Notes: a model not told the origin generated them from the sequence alone. A stretch of DNA of 39,254 bases from an uncultured Collinsella sp. (GCA_900544875.1 UQWS01000017.1:1-39254), one strand, 5' to 3'. Counted from the stretch's first letter, positions 7,596 through 16,343 are shown. Made by a program: numbers and translations.

Positions 7596-8409
7596 CTGGC
7601 TTGCGGCCGAACAGCGTTACGAGCCCGCGGGGGCTCGACATCGTGTGATGCAAAAGAATGTCCTGCACCTGGCGAGTCTGCTTGAGCGGGTTCGCCTGGG
7701 TGGAGGCGCGCACGAGGGCGGGTCGATGATCGACCGCGCCCTTTCTTCCGTTTCGGCGCCGGTGCGCCTGGTGGGGATGTTCGTCTGCGTTCTGTGCGTG
7801 TGCCTGACGCAGAGCCCGCTGTACCTCATGTTGATGACGGCTATCGCGCTGGTGCTCGTTGCCGTGCGCCCCGTACGCGGGCTGCGCGCGACCTTTGTAC
7901 CGGCGCTCGGCGCCACGGGGCTCGCGGTGGTTCTGGTACTGCCTGCCCTGCTGCTGGGTGCTTCCGCCACGGGCGCTATGCTCAAGATTGCACTCAAGAC
8001 CTTCATTAATGTGTCGCTAGTGCTGGGCGTTTCGTGGACCCTCACGTGGAGCCGCATGTCGGCGGCGCTCAAGATGTTGCATCTACCCGACGAAGTTATC
8101 TTTACGTTTGATATGGCGCTCAAGCACATCGAGGTGCTGGGTCGCACGGCGCACAATCTGTGCGAATCGGTCATGCTACGCAGCGTTGGCCGTGCGCCTG
8201 AGGGATTTTCGCGTACCGATTCGATCGCGGGTATCATGGGCATGACGTTTATCAAGGCGATGGAATGCAGCCGCGCGATGGACGAGGCCATGCTTTGTCG
8301 TGGCTTTGCCGGTGCGTATCCGACTCCCGCGCGGAGCGGCTTTGGCTGGCGCGATGCGGTCTATGCGGCCGGCGTGGCGCTGCTGGCAGTGTTGTGCGCC
8401 GTGCTGTAG
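7573..8409 (+). CDS. ECF transporter transmembrane T component (CbiQ/NikQ-like)
   Basis: Integral membrane coupling protein linking the ATPase to the metal-binding component. It has 278 residues with hydrophobic segments at about 60-150 and at the C-terminus. Between them lies the cytoplasmic coupling region, including a segment around SVMLRSVGRAPE, that contacts the ATPase. I chose ATG 7573, which overlaps the previous gene by 23 bases and has AAGGAAA upstream; a GTG two codons earlier is possible. The overlap indicates translational coupling. The family is recognised by the hydrophobic pattern, the FTFDMALKHIE-type region and the position between NikM-like and ATPase genes. Confidence 0.85.
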   Translation: MAIAELPSWLAAEQRYEPAGARHRVMQKNVLHLASLLERVRLGGGAHEGGSMIDRALSSVSAPVRLVGMFVCVLCVCLTQSPLYLMLMTAIALVLVAVRPVRGLRATFVPALGATGLAVVLVLPALLLGASATGAMLKIALKTFINVSLVLGVSWTLTWSRMSAALKMLHLPDEVIFTFDMALKHIEVLGRTAHNLCESVMLRSVGRAPEGFSRTDSIAGIMGMTFIKAMECSRAMDEAMLCRGFAGAYPTPARSGFGWRDAVYAAGVALLAVLCAVL

Positions 8410-8453
8410 CGCGGGCGGCTGAGCCGTCGATGTGGATAGGGAAGGGCGACGTT

Positions 8454-9224
8454 TTGGCAAACGATACGAATGGCGTGATGGGCGCAAGCGGTGCTACTGG
8501 CGCCAAGAGCGTGCCGCTCATCGAGTTTCGCGACGTGGTGTTCTCCTATGCGGGGCATACGGTTGTCGATGGTGTGTCGCTGCAGGTCGATCGTGGTGAA
8601 CTCGTTGCCCTACTCGGTCCCAACGGCTGCGGTAAGACGACGATTATGCGCCTTATTAACGGCCTTGAACTCGCGGACGCAGGGATATACCTGTTTGGCG
8701 GGCACGTGATCGATGCGGCATATCTCAAGGATTCCGCAGCCGCTCAGCGTTTTCATCAGCGCGTGGGCTTTGTGTTCCAGAATGCCGACGCCCAGCTGTT
8801 CTGCGCTACGGTGGGCGAGGAAGTTGCTTTTGGCCCCGCGCAGATGGGGCTGCCGACAGACGAGCTCGAGCGCCGCGTCCGCGATGCCATGGAGCTGTTC
8901 CAGGTTTCCGATCTGGTCGATGCCTCGCCCTATCAGCTTTCGGGCGGGCAAAAAAAGCGTGTGGCGCTGGCGGCCGTCGTGTCGATGAACCCCGATATCC
9001 TGGTGCTCGACGAGCCTACCAACGGACTCGATGAGGATTCGTGCGACATCGTGGTCAGCTTTTTGCTGGCTTATGTTGCTGCCGGCAAGACGGTCTTAAT
9101 GAGCACACACCATCAGGATTTGGTACGACGCCTGGGTGCCCGCGCCATCTATATCGACCGATATCATCACGTGGTCGAGGCGTCCGTGCCATCGTATGGA
9201 ACCGAGAGCGCCGCCGCGGAATAG
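8454..9224 (+). CDS. ECF transporter ATP-binding protein (NikO/CbiO-like)
   Basis: Cytoplasmic ABC ATPase that powers the metal transporter. Walker A GPNGCGKT lies at about residues 55-62, the Q-loop VFQNADAQ at about 107-114, the signature LSGGQKKR at about 162-169, Walker B DILVLDEP at about 181-188, and the H-loop STHH after that. These are all features of an active enzyme. I prefer the TTG start at 8454 because GGGAAGGG lies seven bases upstream; the ATG at 8430 lacks a good ribosome binding site and would add eight residues. Only one ATPase gene is present, so it probably works as a homodimer. A short spacer separates it from the T component. Confidence 0.9.
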   Translation: MANDTNGVMGASGATGAKSVPLIEFRDVVFSYAGHTVVDGVSLQVDRGELVALLGPNGCGKTTIMRLINGLELADAGIYLFGGHVIDAAYLKDSAAAQRFHQRVGFVFQNADAQLFCATVGEEVAFGPAQMGLPTDELERRVRDAMELFQVSDLVDASPYQLSGGQKKRVALAAVVSMNPDILVLDEPTNGLDEDSCDIVVSFLLAYVAAGKTVLMSTHHQDLVRRLGARAIYIDRYHHVVEASVPSYGTESAAAE

Positions 9225-9303
9225 TTGCCGGATAGTAGGGGTGCGGCTGCGTGCGTGGCCCGCTGTGAATGGTATAGTTATCCGGGTTTTTACGGGGGTG
9301 GCT

Positions 9304-10152
9304 ATGCCAAGTTGGAATATTCATATCGCTCAGACGGAACGACTGCTGGCGCGTGCTGGCACGCTTGCCGATAAAGTGCGCGACCGCAATGCCTTTTTGT
9401 TTGGCAGCGTGGTTCCGGACATTTTTGTGGGCTATATGGTTCCCGGCATTGCCGATCCCATCCCGTATCGTATTACGCATTTTGCCAAGCCCGAGCCTAT
9501 CCCCAAGCCGCGTGAGCAGGAGTTTTGGGACACTTATGTGGCGCCGCTGCTCAAGGGCATGCCGATAGGTGCGCCGGCTGCGGCGACGTCGATTGTCGAG
9601 GAACGCGAGCGACTCAATCGGGTGCATTATCCGCAGCGATATAGGGATGCGGAGCCGATCGCTGGTCCCGCTGCTGACGAGCTTTCGCTCGCGCCCGAGA
9701 ACGTGGCACAGTCGTTACTCGATTTGACGTTGGGTGTTTGGTCGCATCTGGTGGCCGACACCGTGTGGAACACCCGCGTAAACCAGTACCTCGAGGCGCA
9801 TGGCGGCAAGCCGTGTGAGGAGTTCCGCATCAAGAAGCAGGGCGACTTTGACTGGTTTGGCAAAACCCTCGGCATCGTTTCCATCCCGCGTGCGACCGAT
9901 CGTCTCTATACCGCGGCGGCCCAGTTTGGCCAGTATTCGATCCCGCAAGAGTATGTGCTCAAAACCATTGGCGTCATGCACGAGATTGTGCGCGAAAACC
10001 CCGGCGAGCCGGATCACCCGCCGTACCGCCTGCTGACCGAAGCGTTCTTTGACGCAACGTTTACCGAGGTCGTCGAGTTAACCGAGGCAGGTTTTGCCGC
10101 CCGCGTCGCATTGCCCAGCGCGCCCGCGCTGCCTCTGATCGCTAGCTGCTAG
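9304..10152 (+). CDS. zinc-dependent phospholipase C-like protein
   Basis: The protein has 282 residues and resembles the zinc-dependent phospholipase C / S1-P1 nuclease fold seen in many actinobacterial and clostridial hypothetical proteins. Visible features are an early MPSWNIHIAQTERLL with a conserved His, FLFGSVVPDIFVGY with Asp, and GVWSHLVADTVWNTR with His and Asp in a metal-ligand pattern. No signal peptide is visible, so it is probably cytoplasmic. The start ATG 9304 follows GGGGG; GTG 9298 is an alternative. A TATAGT at 9272-9277 may be its -10. It faces the next gene tail to tail and overlaps its end by four bases. The substrate is unknown. Confidence 0.68.
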   Translation: MPSWNIHIAQTERLLARAGTLADKVRDRNAFLFGSVVPDIFVGYMVPGIADPIPYRITHFAKPEPIPKPREQEFWDTYVAPLLKGMPIGAPAAATSIVEERERLNRVHYPQRYRDAEPIAGPAADELSLAPENVAQSLLDLTLGVWSHLVADTVWNTRVNQYLEAHGGKPCEEFRIKKQGDFDWFGKTLGIVSIPRATDRLYTAAAQFGQYSIPQEYVLKTIGVMHEIVRENPGEPDHPPYRLLTEAFFDATFTEVVELTEAGFAARVALPSAPALPLIASC

Positions 10153-11222
10153 CTGGCCTGCCTGGCAGCGAATAGGTCATCCCAATCGACAAGCAGTTCT
10201 TGCCGCAGAGCATCTTCGGCGTCGCACTCCTGTTTGATCTTTGGGGTGTAGGGAAGCCCGGCCTTTTTATGGATGAGTTCGGCAAGGTTGCCAAAGCTCC
10301 TTTTGTCCTTGATCTGGCCATAGGTAATTTGGATGACGTCGTAGCCCATGCTTGTGAGTGCGGTAGTGCGCTCGGCATCGGAGAGACTCGCAGCTTCGCT
10401 GTCATGAGCGGAGCGGCCTTGGCATTCCAGAATGACGCCCATGCTGTCGGTGACACTTTCGATGAGGATATCGGCATAACAGCAGGTTTTGTCATACAGC
10501 GAACGTGCGGCTTCGCTGAGCGGGATGCGTGCGTTATTGGTGATGCCTATACCCAGACCGCCTTCGTCGCGGGGGAGTGAGACGAGCATGGACGTCTGGA
10601 CCTCGAAGGGCGAGGCGGTCTGCCCTGCCATGCGTTCGGCGGCCCAGCGGAGCTGCTTAACACCGCGCAGGCCTGCGGCCTGCTTGGCGAACGCGGCGAT
10701 ATCCGCCGCGCTGAGGAGCGGCGCGCGTTTCCACAAGTTGGTGTCATTGCCCTTGGTGTCGACAATACGCTTCCAACCACAGTCGGGCGGAATGAACTTA
10801 AGAGATATTGCCTCATCAAGTTGCTGTTGCGTACGTTCGCAGGGCGTAAACACTGCAAATGAGCTGCACATCTCGTAGCAAGCCATGAGTAGCTGGTTGC
10901 GGGAGACCTGCGTAGCAAGGCTGAGCAGCGTGAATTCCGGTGAAGTGACATCAAATCCATGTTCAGTCTGCCTAAACGACCCAGGAGGCGGCTCTTGGGT
11001 CAGGAGGTGCGATTTAAAGAGGCTTCGCGACCCCGATTGTGCCCGAGTGAATACAAGCCTGTGAAGCGGTGCGTGAAGCAGGTCTTTTACAACTGCATGA
11101 CTTCCGAGGCCGCAACATCTGCGATCTATATTGCCAAGGCTAATGGCGGGGTAAAGGCCTAATACCTGCGGCGGGATACGGTAATAGTAAAAAGCGGATT
11201 GACCGCAGAGCGTCAGGTCCAT
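10149..11222 (-). CDS. unknown protein with nuclease-like (PD-(D/E)xK/DUF559-type) C-terminus
   Basis: I do not recognise a named family for the full 357 residues. The N-terminus, MDLTLCGQSAFYYYRIPP, looks like the start of AbiEi-type or Coriobacteriia-specific proteins. The C-terminal third (about residues 250-310) contains ADILIE, GVILECQGRSAH and a DAERTTAL helix followed by GYDVIQITYGQ. This is the layout of Vsr/DUF559-type PD-(D/E)xK nuclease folds, with E-C-Q in place of the usual E-x-K. I chose ATG 11222 because GGAGG sits seven bases upstream; the frame is open to 11342 without a ribosome binding site. It is monocistronic, converging with the phospholipase-like gene. Inverted repeats flank its upstream region. 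A role in defence or DNA repair is only speculation. Confidence 0.6.
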   Translation of the reverse strand: MDLTLCGQSAFYYYRIPPQVLGLYPAISLGNIDRRCCGLGSHAVVKDLLHAPLHRLVFTRAQSGSRSLFKSHLLTQEPPPGSFRQTEHGFDVTSPEFTLLSLATQVSRNQLLMACYEMCSSFAVFTPCERTQQQLDEAISLKFIPPDCGWKRIVDTKGNDTNLWKRAPLLSAADIAAFAKQAAGLRGVKQLRWAAERMAGQTASPFEVQTSMLVSLPRDEGGLGIGITNNARIPLSEAARSLYDKTCCYADILIESVTDSMGVILECQGRSAHDSEAASLSDAERTTALTSMGYDVIQITYGQIKDKRSFGNLAELIHKKAGLPYTPKIKQECDAEDALRQELLVDWDDLFAARQAS

Positions 11223-11273
11223 GACGTCCTCCAGATCGAAATGTGCTTTTGGACCGTGCGATGCCAGCGTCAA

Positions 11274-11401
11274 TTCGGAAGTATGCGGCAAAATCTGAAC
11301 CCTATGAGCAGACCTGGCTGTTGAGCCTAGTTTATCAGGCATTTTGTTGTAAAAAAACGGGGTGTGTTCGAAGGTCTCAGAATTTGCCGCATACTTCCGA
11401 A
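11274..11401. repeat. 25-bp inverted repeat pair upstream of the nuclease-like gene
   Basis: The arms at 11274-11298 and 11377-11401 are inverted copies with two neighbouring mismatches, separated by 78 bases. The core is TTCGGAAGTATGCGGCAAA. They bracket the probable promoter of the gene starting at 11222. They could be paired regulator sites or ends of a short element. Confidence 0.75.
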
Positions 11402-11581
11402 AACTAGGTCGATCTGGCTCTTGCTAAAACGATTTATCAGCGTCGGTTAAGGTGTGGGTTTGCCACCGGGCGAACACTTTTAGCGCTTGGGACTTTATTT
11501 TTTGGGCCTCGAAGGGTGGATTTCGCGCTTTTGGTAAAGAAATGAGTGCGTGTTTTGCCGTGCGCCGACATTGGCACAGAA
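11402..11581. other. intergenic stretch with no gene seen
   Basis: Together with the spacer of the inverted repeat, this separates two minus-strand genes by about 420 bases. It is less GC-rich than its surroundings and shows no convincing start codon with a ribosome binding site on either strand. Confidence 0.5.
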
Positions 11582-11616
11582 AAAGGGCCCGGAAGGCGAA
11601 GCCTTCCGGGCCCTTT
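11582..11616 (-). terminator. terminator of pyruvate kinase gene
   Basis: A perfect 16-bp stem (11582-11597 with 11601-11616) has a GAA loop and T residues after it on the minus strand. A separate perfect 16-bp palindrome (TGCAAGCATGCTTGCA, 11621-11636) lies between it and the stop codon. Confidence 0.88.
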
Positions 11617-11644
11617 GCAATGCAAGCATGCTTGCAAGTGCGAT

Positions 11645-13105
11645 TTAGCGCACCTGAGCGACGTAAGCGACGTTGGTCGAGGAGACCTTGTCCTCGAGCT
11701 GAACACTCATGCGGGAATCGCCGGCGGTAGCGACGGTCAGATCGCCGGCCTCGACGTAGCCGAGCTCCTTAGCGGTCTCGATCGCCTTGACGATCGTGCC
11801 GTTGACGGTGCCCTGGGTAATCTCGGCCTGGTGCGGGATAACGCCCCAGTACATGATCATCTGCTGGACGGCCCACTCGTGGCGGGAGAACGCGCAGATC
11901 GGCATGTTGGGACGGAAGTGCGAGATCAGGCGTGCGGTACGACCGGTGGTCGTCGGCACGGTGATGCACTTGGCGCCAACGGTGGTGGCCATGTTCACAG
12001 CGGACATACCCACAACGTTGTTGACGACGCGGGTGCCGTGAGCGTCGGCCGGAACCTCGAGCGGAGCGTGGGCCGGGAGGTACTTCTCGGTCTCGAGAGC
12101 AATGCTGGCCTGCATCTTAACGGCCTCGACCGGGTACTTACCGGCAGCGGACTCGCCAGAGAGCATAACGGCGTCGGTGCCGTCGTAGATGGCGTTAGCA
12201 ACGTCGGCAACCTCGGCGCGCGTCGGGCGCGGGTTCTGCTGCATGGAGTCGAGCATCTGCGTAGCGGTGATAACGGGCTTGTAGGCCGCGTTGCACTTGG
12301 CGATGATCTCCTTCTGGATGTGCGGAACGAGCTCGGGCTTGATCTCGATACCCAGGTCGCCACGGGCGACCATGATGCCGTCGGAAGCCTCGAGGATCTC
12401 GTCGAAGTTCTCGACGCCCAGGGCGCACTCGATCTTCGGGAAGATCGTCACGTGCTCGCCACCGTTCTCGCGGCAAAGCTTGCGGATGCCGCGGACGGAC
12501 TCGCCGTCACGGATGAAGGAAGCGGCGATGTAGTCGATGTTCTCGGTCAGGCCAAAGAGGATGTCCTGACGATCGCGCTCGGTGATGGCGGGCAGCGAGA
12601 TGTTGACGTTGGGCATGTTGACGCCCTTGCGCTCGCCGATCAGGCCGTCGTTCTTAACGACGCAGGTCATGTCCTGGCCGCTGACGGACTCGACCTCGAG
12701 GGCAACCAGGCCGTCATCGATCAGGATGAGGGAGCCCTTCTCGACCTCGGAAGGCAGAGCCAGGTAGTCGAGGGAGATGTGCTCAGCGGTGCCGTGGAAA
12801 TCCTCGGACGTGGGCTGAGCGGTGACGACGATCTTATCGCCGGTCTTGACGGCAACCTTCTTGCCGTCGACCAGAAGGCCGGTGCGGACCTCGGGGCCCT
12901 TGGTGTCGAGCAGGATGCCGACAGGCAGACCGAGCTCCTTGGAAATACGGCGGACGCGCTCGATGCGACCGTGGTGCTCGTCGTAGGAGCCGTGCGAGAA
13001 GTTAAAACGGGCGACGTTCATGCCCGCCTTGATCATCTCGCGGATGGTCTCGTCGCTATCGCAGGCGGGACCCATGGTGCATACAATCTTAGTGCGCTTG
13101 TACAT
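11645..13105 (-). CDS. pyk: pyruvate kinase
   Basis: Last step of glycolysis: phosphoenolpyruvate and ADP give pyruvate and ATP, in the cytoplasm. The 486 residues match the short bacterial form without the extra C-terminal phosphohistidine domain. The N-terminus KRTKIVCTMGPACDS and the substrate segment MNVARFNFSHG (about 29-39) are typical. The beta-barrel active-site segment includes FPKIECALG and SDGIMVARGDLGIE, with the catalytic Lys and the metal ligands Glu and Asp. The C-terminal allosteric domain includes the TTTGRTARLIS region. ATG 13105 follows GGAGG. A TATAAT lies upstream on the minus strand at 13174-13169 with a weak -35. It is transcribed alone. Confidence 0.97.
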   Translation of the reverse strand: MYKRTKIVCTMGPACDSDETIREMIKAGMNVARFNFSHGSYDEHHGRIERVRRISKELGLPVGILLDTKGPEVRTGLLVDGKKVAVKTGDKIVVTAQPTSEDFHGTAEHISLDYLALPSEVEKGSLILIDDGLVALEVESVSGQDMTCVVKNDGLIGERKGVNMPNVNISLPAITERDRQDILFGLTENIDYIAASFIRDGESVRGIRKLCRENGGEHVTIFPKIECALGVENFDEILEASDGIMVARGDLGIEIKPELVPHIQKEIIAKCNAAYKPVITATQMLDSMQQNPRPTRAEVADVANAIYDGTDAVMLSGESAAGKYPVEAVKMQASIALETEKYLPAHAPLEVPADAHGTRVVNNVVGMSAVNMATTVGAKCITVPTTTGRTARLISHFRPNMPICAFSRHEWAVQQMIMYWGVIPHQAEITQGTVNGTIVKAIETAKELGYVEAGDLTVATAGDSRMSVQLEDKVSSTNVAYVAQVR

Positions 13106-13168
13106 TCAGACCTCCATCTGACATCGTCTTGCGCTGATAGATAAACCATAAGAAATAAAACCGAGATG

Positions 13169-13174
13169 ATTATA
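13169..13174 (-). promoter_or_regulatory. -10 element of pyk promoter
   Basis: TATAAT reads on the minus strand in an AT-rich patch 64 bases upstream of the pyk start codon. The best -35 (TTGGGG, 19 bases away) is weak. Confidence 0.5.
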
Positions 13175-13440
13175 ACGAAATGCCGACCGAATACCCCAAA
13201 AAATCGACCGTAAGCCGAAATGGAAGTTCATTTTTTGCGGGAAAAACGGTATATGAAAAATCTTTACCAACCACTCCAACCGCTGCTATCTGGGAGATAT
13301 GTCAGTTTGGCGATGTGCCGAAGAAAAAACGTTTTACCAATGTTGAGCATCACACGGTCTGCACCGTTGCGTGCGGACCATATTTCCAAACCGATTGTTT
13401 TGGCTAGACGCGTCGCTTTGGGGTACCATAGCTCCACTAT
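13175..13440. other. AT-richer intergenic region between divergent genes
   Basis: The stretch between the divergent pyk and P-type ATPase genes carries both promoters. It is clearly lower in GC than the coding DNA around it. No supported gene is seen. TACCAT near 13425 with TTGGCT about 18 bases upstream is a weak candidate promoter for the ATPase gene. Confidence 0.45.
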
Positions 13441-13443
13441 CAA

Positions 13444-13540
13444 CTGCCGCTCAGCACGGCAGCCTTGATGAGCCCTTGCCCTTCTCCTGGGAATTATGAT
13501 CGGGCATCAATCTGCTGAGTGGCCCGAATCCCAGGAGGGG
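13444..13540 (+). promoter_or_regulatory. structured leader that can sequester the ATPase ribosome binding site
   Basis: A 6-bp hairpin (13444-13449 with 13457-13462) is followed by a longer one. CTCCTGGGA at 13484-13492 pairs with TCCCAGGAG at 13529-13537, with a further inner stem CGGGC/GCCCG (13501-13505 with 13522-13526). The right arm contains the ribosome binding site AGGAGG, so this fold would block translation. It may be a cation- or protein-responsive leader. It does not obviously match the yybP-ykoY or M-box consensus. Confidence 0.5.
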
Positions 13541-13547
13541 ACTCTAT

Positions 13548-16229
13548 ATGCAAAAGGAATACCTGTCCGCCGCGGCGGAGGTGCTCAGCGACCAAGGTGT
13601 CGATGAGAACCTCGGCCTGAGCAACGACGAGGCGTCTTCGCGCCTCGCCAAGACAGGCCCTAACAAGCTCGAGGAAGCCGAGAAGACACCGCTGTGGAAG
13701 CGTTTCTTTGAGCAGATGGCCGACCCCATGGTCATCATGCTGATCGTTGCCGCCGTCATCAGTGCGCTCACGGGCATGGTCAAGGGCGAGCCCGACTTTG
13801 CCGATGTTGCCATCATCATGTTCGTCGTTATCGTCAACTCGGTGCTGGGCGTGGTCCAGGAAGCCAAGAGCGAGGAGGCCCTCGAGGCCCTGCAGGAGAT
13901 GAGTGCGGCGCAGTCCAAGGTGCTGCGCGACGGCAAGCTCGTGCACCTGCCGAGCGCCGAGCTCGTGCCCGGCGACGTGATCATGCTCGAGGCGGGCGAC
14001 TCCGTCCCGGCTGACTGCCGCGTGCTCGAGAGCGCCACGATGAAGATCGAAGAGGCCGCACTCACCGGCGAGTCTGTGCCCGTAGAGAAGCACGCCAACG
14101 TGATCGAGCTTGCTGCGGGCACCGATGACGTGCCGCTCGGCGACCGCAAGAACATGTGCTACATGGGCTCCACCGTCGTGTACGGCCGTGGTCGCGCCGT
14201 CGTGGTCGGCACCGGCATGGATACCGAGATGGGCAAGATCGCCGGCGCCCTGGCCGAGGCCAAGGAAGAGCTCACGCCGCTGCAGGTGAAGCTCGCCGAG
14301 CTCAGCCGCATCCTCACCATTATGGTGATCGTCATCTGCGTCGTGATCTTTGGCGTTGACATCCTCCGCCACGGCGTGGGCAACGTCCTTACCGATCCGA
14401 CCGCCTTGCTCGACACCTTTATGGTCGCGGTCTCGCTCGCCGTCGCCGCCATTCCCGAGGGCCTGGTCGCCGTCGTGACCATCGTGCTTTCGCTCGGCGT
14501 GACCAAGATGGCCAAGCGCCAGGCGATTATCCGCAAGCTCTCTGCCGTCGAGACCCTCGGCTGCACGCAGACTATCTGCTCCGACAAGACCGGCACCCTT
14601 ACCCAGAATAAGATGACCGTCGTCAAGCACGAGCTCGCCGCGCCCAAGGAGAAGTTCCTGGCCGGTATGGCCCTGTGCTCCGATGCCCAGTGGGACGAGG
14701 AGCTGGGCGAGGCCGTGGGCGAGCCGACTGAGTGTGCGCTTGTCAACGACGCCGGCAAGGCAGGCCTCACCGGCCTGACTGCCGAGCATCCGCGCGTGGG
14801 CGAGGCCCCGTTTGACTCGGGGCGCAAGATGATGTCCGTGGTCGTCGAGACCCTGGACGGCGAGTACGAGCAGTACACCAAGGGCGCGCCTGACGTGGTG
14901 ATCGGCCTGTGCACCCACATCTACGAGGGCGATAAGGTCGTCCCCCTGACCGAGGAGCGCCGCGCCGAGCTCGTGGCCGCCAATAAGGCCATGGCCGACG
15001 AGGCTCTGCGCGTGCTGGCGCTGGCAAGCCGCACTTACACCGAGGTCCCGAGCGACTGCAGCCCCGCTGCGCTCGAGCACGACCTGGTCTTCTGCGGCCT
15101 GTCCGGCATGATTGACCCGGTCCGTCCCGAGGTGGCCGACGCTATCCGCGAGGCGCACGACGCCGGTATCCGCACCGTCATGATCACGGGTGACCATATC
15201 GACACCGCCGTGGCCATTGCCAAGCAGCTGGGAATCGTCACCGATCGCAGCCATGCCATCACCGGTGCCGACCTCGATCGCATGAGCGACGAGGAGCTCG
15301 ACGCGCACATCGAAGACTACGGCGTGTACGCCCGTGTCCAGCCCGAGCACAAGACCCGTATCGTCGAGGCTTGGAAGTCGCGCGACCAGATCGTGGCCAT
15401 GACAGGCGATGGCGTCAACGACGCCCCGTCCATCAAGCGCGCCGATATCGGCGTGGGTATGGGCATCACCGGCACCGACGTTACCAAGAACGTCGCCGAC
15501 ATGGTGCTTGCCGACGACAACTTCGCCACCATCATCGGTGCCTGCGAAGAGGGTCGCCGTATCTACGACAACATCCGCAAGGTCATTCAGTTCCTGCTTT
15601 CGGCCAACCTTGCCGAGGTGTTCTCGGTGTTTATCGCCACGCTCATCGGCTTTACTATCTTCCAGCCGGTGCAGCTGCTGTGGGTGAACCTGGTCACCGA
15701 CTGCTTCCCCGCGCTCGCGTTGGGCATGGAGGATGCCGAGGGCGACATCATGAAGCGCAAGCCGCGCAACGCCAAGGACGGCGTCTTTGCTGGCAACATG
15801 GGTCTGGACTGCGTGGTCCAGGGCCTAATCATCACCGTGCTGGTGCTGGCGAGCTTCTTTGTGGGCGTGTACTTTGACATGGGCTACATCCACATCGCCG
15901 ATATGATCGCCGGCAATGCCGACGAGGAAGGCGTGATGATGGCGTTCATCACGCTCAACATGGTCGAGATTTTCCACTGCTTCAATATGCGCAGCCGTCG
16001 TGCGTCGCTGTTCACCATGAAGAAGCAGAACAAGTGGCTGTGGGCTTCCGCCGCGCTGGCACTGGTGCTGACGGTGATCGTAACCGTGCAGCCGACGCTT
16101 GCCGAGATGTTCTTTGGCCCCGTGACGCTTGAGCTCAAGGGCGTTGTCGCTGCCCTGGGCCTGGCCTTCCTGATCATCCCGCTGATGGAGATCTACAAGG
16201 CGATCATGCGCGCGGTCGAGAAGGAGTAG
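13548..16229 (+). CDS. calcium-translocating P-type ATPase (type II)
   Basis: Membrane cation pump, probably exporting Ca2+ at the cost of ATP. The 893 residues fit bacterial SERCA/PMCA-like pumps. The actuator motif TGES is at 173-176, the M4 motif PEGL at 303-306, the phosphorylated SDKTGTLT at about 345-352, and the hinge TGDGVNDAPS at about 619-628. The M6-type segment NLVTDCFPALALGMED and further C-terminal helices follow. Cation specificity is inferred from overall type; Mn2+ cannot be excluded. The ATG at 13548 follows GGAGGGG inside a hairpin that could hide it. No accessory gene is next to it, and a long extragenic hairpin follows. Confidence 0.9.
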   Translation: MQKEYLSAAAEVLSDQGVDENLGLSNDEASSRLAKTGPNKLEEAEKTPLWKRFFEQMADPMVIMLIVAAVISALTGMVKGEPDFADVAIIMFVVIVNSVLGVVQEAKSEEALEALQEMSAAQSKVLRDGKLVHLPSAELVPGDVIMLEAGDSVPADCRVLESATMKIEEAALTGESVPVEKHANVIELAAGTDDVPLGDRKNMCYMGSTVVYGRGRAVVVGTGMDTEMGKIAGALAEAKEELTPLQVKLAELSRILTIMVIVICVVIFGVDILRHGVGNVLTDPTALLDTFMVAVSLAVAAIPEGLVAVVTIVLSLGVTKMAKRQAIIRKLSAVETLGCTQTICSDKTGTLTQNKMTVVKHELAAPKEKFLAGMALCSDAQWDEELGEAVGEPTECALVNDAGKAGLTGLTAEHPRVGEAPFDSGRKMMSVVVETLDGEYEQYTKGAPDVVIGLCTHIYEGDKVVPLTEERRAELVAANKAMADEALRVLALASRTYTEVPSDCSPAALEHDLVFCGLSGMIDPVRPEVADAIREAHDAGIRTVMITGDHIDTAVAIAKQLGIVTDRSHAITGADLDRMSDEELDAHIEDYGVYARVQPEHKTRIVEAWKSRDQIVAMTGDGVNDAPSIKRADIGVGMGITGTDVTKNVADMVLADDNFATIIGACEEGRRIYDNIRKVIQFLLSANLAEVFSVFIATLIGFTIFQPVQLLWVNLVTDCFPALALGMEDAEGDIMKRKPRNAKDGVFAGNMGLDCVVQGLIITVLVLASFFVGVYFDMGYIHIADMIAGNADEEGVMMAFITLNMVEIFHCFNMRSRRASLFTMKKQNKWLWASAALALVLTVIVTVQPTLAEMFFGPVTLELKGVVAALGLAFLIIPLMEIYKAIMRAVEKE

Positions 16230-16252
16230 GTCGAAAGGCCATCCTTCCCACC

Positions 16253-16343
16253 GGCCCGACCGCCTGCGGGGTTTCTTCTTCGCTGGTCCTCGCGCTTCGC
16301 GCTGCGGGATCGCTCAGAAGAAACCCCTCCCGGCGGGCGGGCC
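16253..16343. repeat. long REP-like extragenic hairpin
   Basis: A nested inverted repeat: outer arms 16253-16264 and 16332-16343 (11 of 12 paired), and perfect 12-bp arms GGGGTTTCTTCT at 16268-16279 with 16316-16327. The centre also contains a short CGCGCTTCGCGC palindrome. It lies after the ATPase gene. No long T-tract follows, so it is more like an extragenic palindrome than a simple terminator. Confidence 0.7.

Noticed and set aside
11546..13144. Long plus-strand frame opposite pyruvate kinase
   Set aside because: It is the antisense shadow of a conserved gene and includes the terminator hairpin in its first codons.
13444..13547. yybP-ykoY manganese riboswitch upstream of the P-type ATPase
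   Set aside because: I did not find the conserved internal-loop sequences. The two hairpins can be described only as a structured leader.
13494..15350. 618-codon minus-strand frame opposite the P-type ATPase gene
   Set aside because: Repetitive His/Gly/Ala/Val composition typical of antisense frames. The ATPase motifs on the other strand are unambiguous.
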